A stretch of 5,790 nt of DNA. It comes from an uncultured Eubacteriales bacterium (GTDB lineage: Bacteria > Bacillota > Clostridia > Lachnospirales > Lachnospiraceae). The notes under the pieces were generated by a model. The model saw only the letters and a list, made by a program, of their open reading frames with translations, searched no databases and was not told where the DNA came from. The first letter of the stretch is position 1. Each line of letters begins with the position of its first letter. Where the stretch lies: positions 1 to 5,790 of the forward strand of contig CASEDW010000017.1 in assembly GCA_949286775.1 (NCBI GenBank), in the 5' to 3' direction. Both the position numbers and the translations under genes were made by a program. Positions 1 through 5,600 of this stretch are shown piece after piece.

Positions 1-162
1 CGGTCCGATAAGTCCGGCTATCTCCGTCTTTCCTATGATCATATTAAAATCATCTACGGCTTTAAGTCCTCCGAACTGGATTCCGAGACGATGGCATTCG
101 AGTACCGGATGTTTATCTACATCCTGTTCCGGGATGATAGACTGCGTAGGAAAAGGTACCAT
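1..162 (-). CDS. livG: LivG-like branched-chain amino acid ABC transporter ATP-binding protein, N-terminal part (cut by window edge)
   Basis: This is the cytoplasmic ATPase subunit that would power the LivHM permease. Only the first 54 codons are inside the window. After a polar leader of about 24 residues, the sequence RLGIQFGGLKAVDDF is typical of LivG. It then runs to IAGLIGP, the first residues of the Walker A loop (GPNGAGKT in the family), where the window ends. The chosen ATG (162-160) lies 11 bp after the livM stop, so translation is probably coupled. Its own Shine-Dalgarno is weak (AGAG only). A much stronger one lies 46-52 bp upstream, inside livM, and does not match this start. The frame stays open upstream to a TGA near 219, with only rare start codons such as CTG, so a longer product is possible. 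Family assignment is secure from the partial sequence plus operon order; the exact start is not. Confidence 0.9.
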   Translation of the reverse strand, partial: MVPFPTQSIIPEQDVDKHPVLECHRLGIQFGGLKAVDDFNMIIGKTEIAGLIGP

Positions 163-173
163 ATGACTCTTTT

Positions 174-1271
174 TTATTTTATCCGACTGATAAGCCAGTA
201 TGCATCCCCTCCTTCAGCATTCTTTTTCTTCTTTCTGACTAAAAGTCCGCCTATAAACTGACGCACTTTCTTGTTGTTAGTCGCGATCATTACTACGATA
301 AGAACTATAGCGTATACGAGCATACGGTAATCCGAGAACGCGCGCAGCATTTCAGGAAGCACGTAAAGGATCGTCGTCGCGATAATAGTTCCGAGGATAT
401 TTCCAAGTCCGCCGAGTACAACGAATACAAGGATAAGAATCGATGTATTAAAGTTGAATTTCGAAGCGACGATACTTGAATAGTTAAGTCCGTACAATAC
501 GCCTGCGGCTCCGGCGATACCTGCCGAAAGTACAAACGCGATCATTTTATATTTTGTAATATTAAGACCTGAAGCCTCTGCCGCTATGCGGTCGTCTCTG
601 ATAGCCATAACAGCGCGTCCCGTGCGGCTGTTGATGAAGTTCTGAATGATAAACAGAACTACTATTATCATTATGAATCCAGCAAGGAATGTCGATATAG
701 TTTGCGTTCCTACCGCGCCCTGAGCGCCCTGGATAATTGTTTTTCCGCCTTCCGTCATGTGAAGATCTTCTACGCCCATGGTTCCAGTGGCGTTAAATAC
801 TATATGAAGACCGTTCTCGTCTACGCCTACAATAAGGCATGTGATAAGGTCTTTGATGATCTCGCCAAAAGCAAGCGTTACTATCGCAAGATAGTCGCCG
901 CGCAGCCTGAGTACAGGAATACCGATAAGAAAGCCTGCCAGTGCAGCAAACAGCGCGCCGATTATAATAGCTACAAATAAGCGGACTCCCGTATTAGGGA
1001 TCGAAGCCGATAAACTTTCCGATGTGATTACACCGACAAAGGCGCCGACGCTCATAAATCCCGCGTGTCCCAGCGACAGTTCTCCAAGAACGCCTACGCA
1101 AAGGTTAAGCGCAAGAGCCGCGACAATATAGCAGCATGTCGGAACAAGAAGCGCCATATGCGCTCTTCCCAGTACTCCGTTAGATAAAATGCTCAAAACG
1201 ATAAAAGCTGCAACAACAACTATATATGGCATAGCGCCTTTTCGTCTGAGGCTGTTTTTGTTTGTTAACAT
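174..1271 (-). CDS. livM: LivM-like branched-chain amino acid ABC transporter permease
   Basis: This is the second integral membrane subunit of the Liv-type importer and would form the translocation pore with LivH. The protein has 365 residues and many hydrophobic segments. LivM signatures are visible: LNLCVGVLGELSLGHAGF near residues 56-72, RLRGDYLAIVTLAFGE near 122-137, and the cytoplasmic ATPase-contact loop SRTGRAVMAIRDDRIAAEASG near 215-235, followed by a Gly/Ala-rich helix and VLGGLGN near 285-291. The frame could open at a GTG at 1280, but that GTG is part of the Shine-Dalgarno itself. The ATG at 1271 sits 8 bp after GGAGG and is the better start. The upstream livH stop overlaps this Shine-Dalgarno, so the two permeases are tightly coupled. 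The C-terminus is lysine-rich (RKKKKN), then ends in an unusual tail, GGDAYWLISRIK, that overlaps the livG translation signals. Substrate is inferred from the family only. Confidence 0.95.
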   Translation of the reverse strand: MLTNKNSLRRKGAMPYIVVVAAFIVLSILSNGVLGRAHMALLVPTCCYIVAALALNLCVGVLGELSLGHAGFMSVGAFVGVITSESLSASIPNTGVRLFVAIIIGALFAALAGFLIGIPVLRLRGDYLAIVTLAFGEIIKDLITCLIVGVDENGLHIVFNATGTMGVEDLHMTEGGKTIIQGAQGAVGTQTISTFLAGFIMIIVVLFIIQNFINSRTGRAVMAIRDDRIAAEASGLNITKYKMIAFVLSAGIAGAAGVLYGLNYSSIVASKFNFNTSILILVFVVLGGLGNILGTIIATTILYVLPEMLRAFSDYRMLVYAIVLIVVMIATNNKKVRQFIGGLLVRKKKKNAEGGDAYWLISRIK

Positions 1272-1277
1272 ATTTTG

Positions 1278-1286
1278 CACCTCCCT
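1278..1286 (-). promoter_or_regulatory. livM ribosome binding site that decides the start codon
   Basis: On the minus strand the sequence reads AGGGAGGTG followed by CAAAAT and ATG. The GGAGG core is 8 nt from the ATG at 1271, an ideal distance. The in-frame GTG at 1280 is embedded in the site and cannot be served by it. The TGA stop of livH overlaps the upstream edge, giving TGAGGGAGG. Confidence 0.85.
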
Positions 1287-2164
1287 CAGACTTTCTCAGA
1301 TATCTTCTTGCCCAGAATTCCGACCGGTCTGAACAGAAGAACTATGATCAATACCGCAAATACAATTGAATTCGCGAGCTGCGTTGAAATATAAGCTTTT
1401 GTAAGCGATTCGATTATACCGAGCAAAAGACCGCCTATAAAAGCTCCCGGAACAGAACCTATTCCTCCGAATACGGCAGCCGTAAAAGCTTTGATACCAG
1501 GCATCGATCCCGTCGTCGGCATGAGAGTCGGATATGCCGAGCAGAGCAGAACGCCCGCGATAGCCGCAAGGGCTGATCCGATAGCGAAAGTAATCGAAAT
1601 AGTTCTGTTTACATTAATTCCCATTAACTGAGCCGCGCCCTTGTCCTCAGAACATGCTCTCATGGCCTTTCCGATCTTTCCTTTGCTGATGAACAGCTGA
1701 AGGCAGATCATTATCACGATACATGCGATGATCGTAACGATAGACACGATAGAAATATTGAGTTTTCCTCCCGCCAGCGATACGGTACCTGTAATCACAG
1801 GCGTATAGGATACAGGATTAGCTCCCCAGATGAGCTGAGCCGCGTTCTGAAGGAAATACGATACGCCGATGGCGGTAATGAGAACCGCAAGCGACGTAGC
1901 TTCGCGCAGAGGCTTATAAGCAAGTCCTTCAATAAGAACTCCAAGAACAGTACATACAAGAACAGCAAGCAAAATTGCTACTCCTGCCGGAAGTCCGGCG
2001 CTGTTCATGGCAATAAACGAAACATATCCTCCGATCATGATTACGTCGCCATGAGCGAAATTAAGCATCTTTGCAATACCATAAACCATTGTATATCCGA
2101 GCGCTATAAGAGCATATACGCTTCCCAGACTCAGACCGCTTATTAAGTAAGATAAGAATTCCAT
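1286..2164 (-). CDS. livH: LivH-like branched-chain amino acid ABC transporter permease
   Basis: This is the first integral membrane subunit of the Liv-type importer. The 292-residue protein is hydrophobic throughout. It shows the LivH hallmarks LGYTMVYGIAKMLNFAHGD near residues 22-40, a cytoplasmic coupling loop GKIGKAMRACSEDKGAAQLMG near 162-182, AVFGGIGSVPGAFIGG near 230-245, and the family C-terminal motif LLFRPVGILG near 276-285. I start at the ATG at 2164, which gives the usual MEFLxYLISGLSLGSVYAL opening and has GGGGA 7 nt upstream. The frame could extend nine codons to a TTG at 2191, but no Shine-Dalgarno serves it. It lies downstream of livJ beyond a stem-loop, and its stop overlaps the livM Shine-Dalgarno. 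The length is normal for the family. Leucine/isoleucine/valine transport is inferred from homology of form; related systems carry other amino acids, amides or urea. Confidence 0.95.
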   Translation of the reverse strand: MEFLSYLISGLSLGSVYALIALGYTMVYGIAKMLNFAHGDVIMIGGYVSFIAMNSAGLPAGVAILLAVLVCTVLGVLIEGLAYKPLREATSLAVLITAIGVSYFLQNAAQLIWGANPVSYTPVITGTVSLAGGKLNISIVSIVTIIACIVIMICLQLFISKGKIGKAMRACSEDKGAAQLMGINVNRTISITFAIGSALAAIAGVLLCSAYPTLMPTTGSMPGIKAFTAAVFGGIGSVPGAFIGGLLLGIIESLTKAYISTQLANSIVFAVLIIVLLFRPVGILGKKISEKV

Positions 2165-2196
2165 ATAAATTCCCCGTTCATCTATTGACAATTTAT

Positions 2197-2232
2197 TAGA
2201 AAAGACTGCCGATAGTTTTAACGGCAGCCTTT
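2197..2232 (-). terminator. Stem-loop attenuator/terminator between livJ and livH
   Basis: The minus-strand transcript reads AAAGGCTGCCG, a 10-nt loop, then CGGCAGTCTTT. This is an 11-bp stem with one G-U wobble, running into TTTTCT. It starts 22 nt after the livJ stop and ends about 37 nt before the livH start. The U-tract is short, so partial termination is likely. Internal stem-loops of this kind are a known way for solute-receptor genes to be expressed above their permeases; that role is inferred here. Confidence 0.72.
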
Positions 2233-2254
2233 CGCCTTTTTTAAGTTTTCCTGA

Positions 2255-3490
2255 TTATGGAGTTACATAAACACCGTCTTTGATAACAACGGCTCTCGGT
2301 GATTTAGAAACCTCACCTGACGCGTCCCATGTCATGCCTTCACTTGTAAGTCCGTCTACAGTGATCTGTGTCATAACAGGAATCGTCGCTTCACAGATTT
2401 CTTCTGTTGACATATCAGGCGTTACGCCGCTTGCTTTGATAGATTCATAAATTGTGTATACAGCGTCGTAAGCATCCGCAGCGAACTGGTTAGGAGTATC
2501 TCCGTACTGCTCTTTGTATGTTGCTACGAAGTTCTGCGTACGCTCATCTTCAGCATCTGCAGAGAAAGGTGTAAGAAGCATTACGCCTTCCGCAAGAGAA
2601 GTATCGAATCCCGGCATTGTAAGAATACCGTCCATACCGTCTACGCCGAACCATGTAGGCTCATATCCCATGCTGTCCGCCTGTGAAAGGATGATTGACG
2701 CAGGCTGATAATATATAGGAAGGAATATAAGCGTTGCTCCCGCTGCCTGAGCAGCCGTTAACTGTACAGAAAAATCTGTAGCGGTATCTGTTGTAAATGT
2801 TCCCTCATAAACAACCTCAAGGCCTTTCGCATCAGCCTCTTCTTTGAATACGTCACGAATTCCCTGTGAGTAAACATCGTCGTTTTTATAGATGACTGCA
2901 ATCTTTTCACCCGGAATATTTTCCGCGATATAATCCGCTGACGCTTTACCCTGGTTAGGATCTGTAAAGCATACCTGGAATACGTTGTCCTTTCCTTCAA
3001 CAACGGCAACAGATGATCCCGAAGGCGTAATCATAAATACTCTGTCCGCATATGCTTCAGCAGCTACCGCCACACATGGAGTACTTGTAGTAGTTCCTAC
3101 TAAGAACTGCATACCCCAGTCTAAAAGATTATTATAAGCGTTTACAGATGTCTCCGCGTCGTTTACATCGTCTTCACCTTTAAGTTCAAACTGAATATCT
3201 CCGCCAAGTGCGTTGATCTCGTCAACTGCAATCTGAGCGCCGTTAACAACAGCTGTTCCGTAGATAGCAGCTTCTCCCGTAAGCGGTCCGATAGCTCCGA
3301 TCTTAAACGCTCCTTCTGCTGAGGCTGAGTCGCCCTCTGTCCCCTCTGTCGTCTCTGAATCTCCCTCTGATGTCTGCGCGGTGCTGCCGCCTTCTTCTTT
3401 TGTGCCTCCACTCGTCTGGCTGCCGCATCCGACAAATGTTGTCGCAGCTACAGCTGACGCGAGGAGGATGCTGAGAAGTTTCTTTTTCAT
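2255..3490 (-). CDS. livJ: LivJ-like lipoprotein substrate-binding protein of the Liv-type ABC transporter
   Basis: This is the extracytoplasmic receptor that captures the amino acid and hands it to LivHM. The 411-residue precursor has a lipoprotein signal peptide: MKKKLLSILLASAVAA, then TTFVGC with the lipidated Cys at residue 22. A low-complexity Ser/Thr/Gly/Glu tether follows (about 23-61). The type I periplasmic-binding fold starts at FKIGAIGPLTGEAAIYG. Likely ligand contacts by family analogy are the GTTTSTP loop (132-138), ITPSGSS (154-160), the Tyr in NDDVYSQG (203-210) and VDGMDG (283-288). The ATG has GGGAGGGAG 8 nt upstream, and the gene follows a strong promoter, so it is the first gene of the operon. 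A stem-loop separates it from livH. The length and fold pattern are normal for Gram-positive members. Ligand specificity (Leu/Ile/Val or another small amino acid) cannot be read with certainty. Confidence 0.94.
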   Translation of the reverse strand: MKKKLLSILLASAVAATTFVGCGSQTSGGTKEEGGSTAQTSEGDSETTEGTEGDSASAEGAFKIGAIGPLTGEAAIYGTAVVNGAQIAVDEINALGGDIQFELKGEDDVNDAETSVNAYNNLLDWGMQFLVGTTTSTPCVAVAAEAYADRVFMITPSGSSVAVVEGKDNVFQVCFTDPNQGKASADYIAENIPGEKIAVIYKNDDVYSQGIRDVFKEEADAKGLEVVYEGTFTTDTATDFSVQLTAAQAAGATLIFLPIYYQPASIILSQADSMGYEPTWFGVDGMDGILTMPGFDTSLAEGVMLLTPFSADAEDERTQNFVATYKEQYGDTPNQFAADAYDAVYTIYESIKASGVTPDMSTEEICEATIPVMTQITVDGLTSEGMTWDASGEVSKSPRAVVIKDGVYVTP

Positions 3491-3498
3491 AATAATTT

Positions 3499-3507
3499 CT
3501 CCCTCCC
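3499..3507 (-). promoter_or_regulatory. Strong livJ ribosome binding site
   Basis: The minus strand carries GGGAGGGAG with eight A/T bases before the livJ ATG. This is the strongest well-placed Shine-Dalgarno of the window after that of livM, and fits a highly expressed binding protein. Confidence 0.8.
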
Positions 3508-3534
3508 GGATTGTATTAATAATTAAAATATTCA

Positions 3535-3554
3535 GGTCAAATCGCCTTTTGACC
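3535..3554 (-). promoter_or_regulatory. Perfect inverted repeat in the livJ leader (operator or 5' stem-loop)
   Basis: The arms GGTCAAA and TTTGACC are perfectly complementary around a 6-nt centre, and the stem can extend by two G-U pairs in the RNA. It begins about 8 nt after the predicted transcription start, a position suited either to a repressor operator or to a stabilising 5' hairpin. The leader is only about 70 nt, too short for a T-box or a large riboswitch. No regulator can be named from the sequence. Confidence 0.5.
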
Positions 3555-3568
3555 CAGCTGTATTCTGG

Positions 3569-3597
3569 ATTATACCCCTCATGAATAATTTCCGCAA
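3569..3597 (-). promoter_or_regulatory. Predicted sigma-A-type promoter of the liv operon
   Basis: The minus strand has TTGCGG (3597-3592), a 17-bp spacer, and a perfect TATAAT (3574-3569). Transcription would start near 3562, giving a livJ leader of about 70 nt. The -10 match and spacing are ideal, while the -35 is only half consensus, which leaves room for an activator. It is the best promoter seen in the intergenic region. Confidence 0.72.
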
Positions 3598-3676
3598 CTT
3601 ATAAACCCTTTATCGATATATTTCCGTAATTTTTTCGGTTTTCTCCCAAAAATTTTCATCAATTTTTGCAACATAA

Positions 3677-3717
3677 AAGCGAAGCAGATTTTTTATGCCT
3701 TTTTATCTGTTTCGCTT
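3677..3717 (-). terminator. Long hairpin, probable terminator of the pilus-gene operon
   Basis: The arms at 3677-3689 and 3705-3717 are 13 nt each around a 15-nt A/T-rich loop. As minus-strand RNA the stem has one A-C mismatch and is followed by a short TTATG. As plus-strand RNA the same position becomes a G-U pair, and CCTATTTTT follows. It is the only strong hairpin between the FHA gene and the liv promoter, so I take it as the operon terminator, possibly working in both directions. The weak minus-strand U-tract keeps confidence moderate. Confidence 0.45.
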
Positions 3718-3730
3718 CCTATTTTTAATG

Positions 3731-3894
3731 ATGAGCCAATGGACAAATGGACACAAATCGGATGCTTGCATACGATTTTATGTCTATGAGACCCGCTAAA
3801 ACATGATGCAGCTATTTTCAAAGAAAAATGTGCGGATTTGAGGTACTTTAGGATTTCGGGAGTGCGCAGCACGAAAAAATCACAAATGGCTCAT
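3731..3894. repeat. 164-bp intergenic element with inverted ends (MITE/REP-like)
   Basis: The element is bounded by ATGAGCCA on the left and TGGCTCAT on the right, a perfect 8-bp inverted repeat. Inside are a stem at 3755-3778 (AAATCG and ATGC pairing with GCAT and CGATTT, one mismatch) and a hairpin at 3862-3872 (GTGC, GCA loop, GCAC) with a TTTC/GAAA outer stem. There is also a short tandem motif near its left end (ATGGACAAATGGACA). The whole could fold into a branched structure closed by the 8-bp end stem. No transposase and no clear target duplication are seen. The plus strand has short open stretches, but they are broken by TAA at 3797 and TGA at 3842, so I do not call a gene. The look is that of a dispersed non-autonomous repeat, although copy number cannot be seen in one window. 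Confidence 0.5.
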
Positions 3895-3919
3895 ATAAAA
3901 TTATATTTGCAGGCAACTC

Positions 3920-5098
3920 TTAATACACAATCTTCAATATAATATCGGCGAGCTGTATATCATCCCCGCTTTCAAGTTCAAACTTTTCTCCCGGTTTCAG
4001 CCCATCGCCGTTTACCATGCTGCCGTTTCTGGAACCGAGATCCGTTATCGAGTATCTTCCGTCTTTCCAGGAAAGTCTCGCGTGGATACGGCTTATGCCG
4101 GCGCTTTTAAGCTCTATATCGGCTCCCGCGATACCTTGCCCTATCAGATAATTTTCTTTAAAGAGATTCGTCCTGATTTCGTCGCGTTTTCCGTAATTCT
4201 GTATGATAACCGCTTTTCTTTTATACTGACTGTCCTGTTTTAGAACCTGCGTTTCCAGATTTCCTGCATCATAATTCATATTTATAAGATTTCTGTGCTC
4301 ATTCATATTCATCTCAGCACGCGTTTCTTTTACATAATTATTTTTTTCTTTCCTCCTGCTAAACAGATTTTTAAGTCTGTTTTTTCTGGCAGGTTTGCCT
4401 TTCTTCTCCTTTTTTACTTCATCTTCATTGTCATCTTCATCAAATAAAAAAGAATAGTCGTCTTTTCTTACTGTTTCCCTGTTTTCTTCTTCCTGCGCGA
4501 TCTTCTTAAGGTCGATATGCTTAACGTATTCTTCTTTTTCTGTCTTTAGAGGCCTGCCGACCTCTGATGCCATCTCCTTTAACAGATCGCCGCATATTTT
4601 ATTCTGAACGCAGTTCCTGTAAAATTTATATCCTATGTCGACCGCCGCCTTATTTGACGAATTCATGTTGTGAAGAAGTTCTTCGCTGAGTCTGACGCAG
4701 TTTTCTTCGAAGCTTGTGGCAGCGTACGGATAATACGCAAGGCATATTTCATTTGTCTCCGCTGATATAAATATACCTTCCGTATTTAATACTATGCCGT
4801 CAGTATCAAGCAGATATTCACGCGCGTTTTCTATGGCGTTTGCTATCGCGAGAAATACGGCCTTATAAATATTTTCATCAGTCTGCTGAGTATCAAGCAG
4901 CACGCTGAGCTGTGAATACCCAAATGGTATCTCATAATAAAACAGCTCTTCATCGTCCACTCTTTCCAGAAAACATGAAGCGAATCCTTCTATTTTATTA
5001 TTGAGTATCATTTTTTCTTTGTAATTTGATTCATTTGTTTTTTCATCGGCGATGACAAGATACCGATGTCCGACATCTTTTCTTATACTTAACTTCAT
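3920..5098 (-). CDS. DUF6382 and FHA domain protein of a Tad/Flp-like pilus locus
   Basis: This is a predicted cytoplasmic protein of 392 residues without membrane segments. Residues about 1-170 match the DUF6382 style (KIEGFASCFLERVD, YYEIP, AREYLL, IFISAETNEICLAYYPY). A long charged linker follows, acidic near 218-228 and then very basic (KKEKKGKPARKNRLKNLFSRRK). An FHA domain occupies about 312-392: the core AGISRIHARL (333-342), ITDLGSRNGSMVNG (351-364), and SGDDIQLAD. FHA domains bind phosphothreonine peptides. The usual Gly-Arg at the domain start is Gly-Gln here (YLIGQG). A Thr in ETQVL (282-286) lies just before the domain and could be an internal phospho-ligand. A TTG two codons upstream could start the frame, but ATG 5098 is better placed for GAGG, 10 nt upstream, which overlaps the stop of the preceding gene. 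The role in pilus assembly or its control is inferred from context. Confidence 0.85.
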   Translation of the reverse strand: MKLSIRKDVGHRYLVIADEKTNESNYKEKMILNNKIEGFASCFLERVDDEELFYYEIPFGYSQLSVLLDTQQTDENIYKAVFLAIANAIENAREYLLDTDGIVLNTEGIFISAETNEICLAYYPYAATSFEENCVRLSEELLHNMNSSNKAAVDIGYKFYRNCVQNKICGDLLKEMASEVGRPLKTEKEEYVKHIDLKKIAQEEENRETVRKDDYSFLFDEDDNEDEVKKEKKGKPARKNRLKNLFSRRKEKNNYVKETRAEMNMNEHRNLINMNYDAGNLETQVLKQDSQYKRKAVIIQNYGKRDEIRTNLFKENYLIGQGIAGADIELKSAGISRIHARLSWKDGRYSITDLGSRNGSMVNGDGLKPGEKFELESGDDIQLADIILKIVY

Positions 5099-5110
5099 AT
5101 CCAATATGCC

Positions 5111-5566
5111 TCAATCTCCGATAATATTTCCGCCCGTCCACATCAGCCGCTTTACAAATACAGGATCATTTTTATCAATGCTCACCTTTTTATTTCGCGT
5201 AAATACGCCTTTAAATACCTCCGGCAATACGCTTCCTTCAATATTAACAGTATATATATCGCTTCTGGCTGACGCGTCGTAACTGTAATCACTGAATCCT
5301 ATCGACGTTTCACTTTTACGCTGTTCTATTCTTTCCGTCAACCGTTTCTCTGCCTCTTCTTCACTGTCGTTTACCTGCTTTTGAACAGCATAAAACCCCG
5401 CTTCATATGCAGTCGCTGACGAGACGCAGTTGTCATGCATATAATATATAAAACCTATCAGAACCGCGGTCATAAATGTTACCATCGGCACTATTACCGC
5501 GGCTTCCACCGTAAAAACTCCTTTTCGCAATTTTATATTTTTTAGTTTCATATTTTTTAGTTTCAT
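5111..5566 (-). CDS. TadE-like pseudopilin of a Tad/Flp pilus system
   Basis: This is a small membrane-anchored protein of 151 residues with a type IV prepilin-like N-terminus: basic leader, KG/VFTVE with Gly16 before the cut site and Glu at +5, then a hydrophobic helix AAVIVPMVTFMTAVLIGFIYYM. TadE-like proteins share this layout and help assemble Flp-type fibres. A soluble Glu/Lys-rich part follows, which may be partly helical (residues 50-70), and the protein ends in DPVFVKRLMWTGG, where a similar proline-plus-R motif occurs in Gram-positive relatives. The leader contains MKLKN twice and then IKLRK, produced by a 15-bp tandem repeat, so a second in-frame ATG lies at 5551. AGAGGA about 9 nt before the first ATG favours 5566. 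It follows the prepilin peptidase by 34 bp and precedes the FHA gene by 12 bp. Subtype (TadE, TadF or a related minor pilin) is not resolved. Confidence 0.8.
   Translation of the reverse strand: MKLKNMKLKNIKLRKGVFTVEAAVIVPMVTFMTAVLIGFIYYMHDNCVSSATAYEAGFYAVQKQVNDSEEEAEKRLTERIEQRKSETSIGFSDYSYDASARSDIYTVNIEGSVLPEVFKGVFTRNKKVSIDKNDPVFVKRLMWTGGNIIGD
5522..5566 (-). repeat. 15-bp tandem repeat at the pseudopilin start
   Basis: ATGAAACTAAAAAAT occurs twice in a row (5566-5552 and 5551-5537). A diverged third unit, ATAAAATTGCGAAAA, follows (5536-5522). The units encode MKLKN, MKLKN and IKLRK, so the repeat keeps the frame and lengthens the basic leader ahead of the processing site. Confidence 0.9.
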
Positions 5567-5600
5567 ATTTTTACGTTCCTCTTCCTGACGCGCCGGCGTC

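Noticed and set aside
305..535. 76-codon minus-strand frame within livM
   Set aside because: It is an alternate frame of the permease gene, and the Cys/Ser/Arg-rich product has no recognisable features.
702..980. 92-codon open frame on the plus strand inside livM
   Set aside because: It is fully antisense to a well-supported permease gene. Its product resembles no family I know, and there is no ribosome binding site.
2514..2708. Plus-strand frame of 64 codons opposite livJ
   Set aside because: It lies antisense within a conserved gene, with no Shine-Dalgarno or recognisable domain.
2758..3009. 83-codon minus-strand frame within livJ
   Set aside because: It is out of frame with the receptor gene, basic in composition, and has no start signal. 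It is a shadow frame.
3163..3435. 90-codon minus-strand frame overlapping livJ
   Set aside because: It is an alternate frame of the low-complexity livJ tether and gives a skewed Arg/Gln/Lys-rich product. It is a coding shadow.
3491..3561. Riboswitch or T-box leader for livJ
   Set aside because: The predicted leader is only about 70 nt, with a single hairpin. No T-box sequence or terminator/antiterminator pair is visible.
3381..3584. 67-codon plus-strand frame running from opposite the livJ signal peptide into the promoter region
   Set aside because: Most of it is the complement of the livJ 5' end and its leader. No start signal or protein family was recognised.
3611..3618. TATCGATA palindrome upstream of the liv -35
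   Set aside because: An 8-bp palindrome in A/T-rich DNA is expected by chance, and no second copy is seen.
3651..3665. AATTTTCATCAATTT resembles the CodY box (11 of 15 positions)
   Set aside because: The match is within what an A/T-rich 430-bp region can give by chance, and it lies roughly 90-100 bp upstream of the predicted start. CodY control of liv genes is plausible in Firmicutes but is not shown here.
3728..3844. Plus-strand micro-ORF starting MMSQWTNGHK, followed in the same frame by a second one starting MMQLFSKK
   Set aside because: Each is short (23 and 12 codons), has no Shine-Dalgarno, and lies wholly in the repeat-like element. I treat them as chance frames unless copies of the element show protein-level conservation.
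5052..5282. Plus-strand frame of 76 codons opposite the TadE-like gene
   Set aside because: It is the antisense shadow of two supported genes, with no ribosome binding site.
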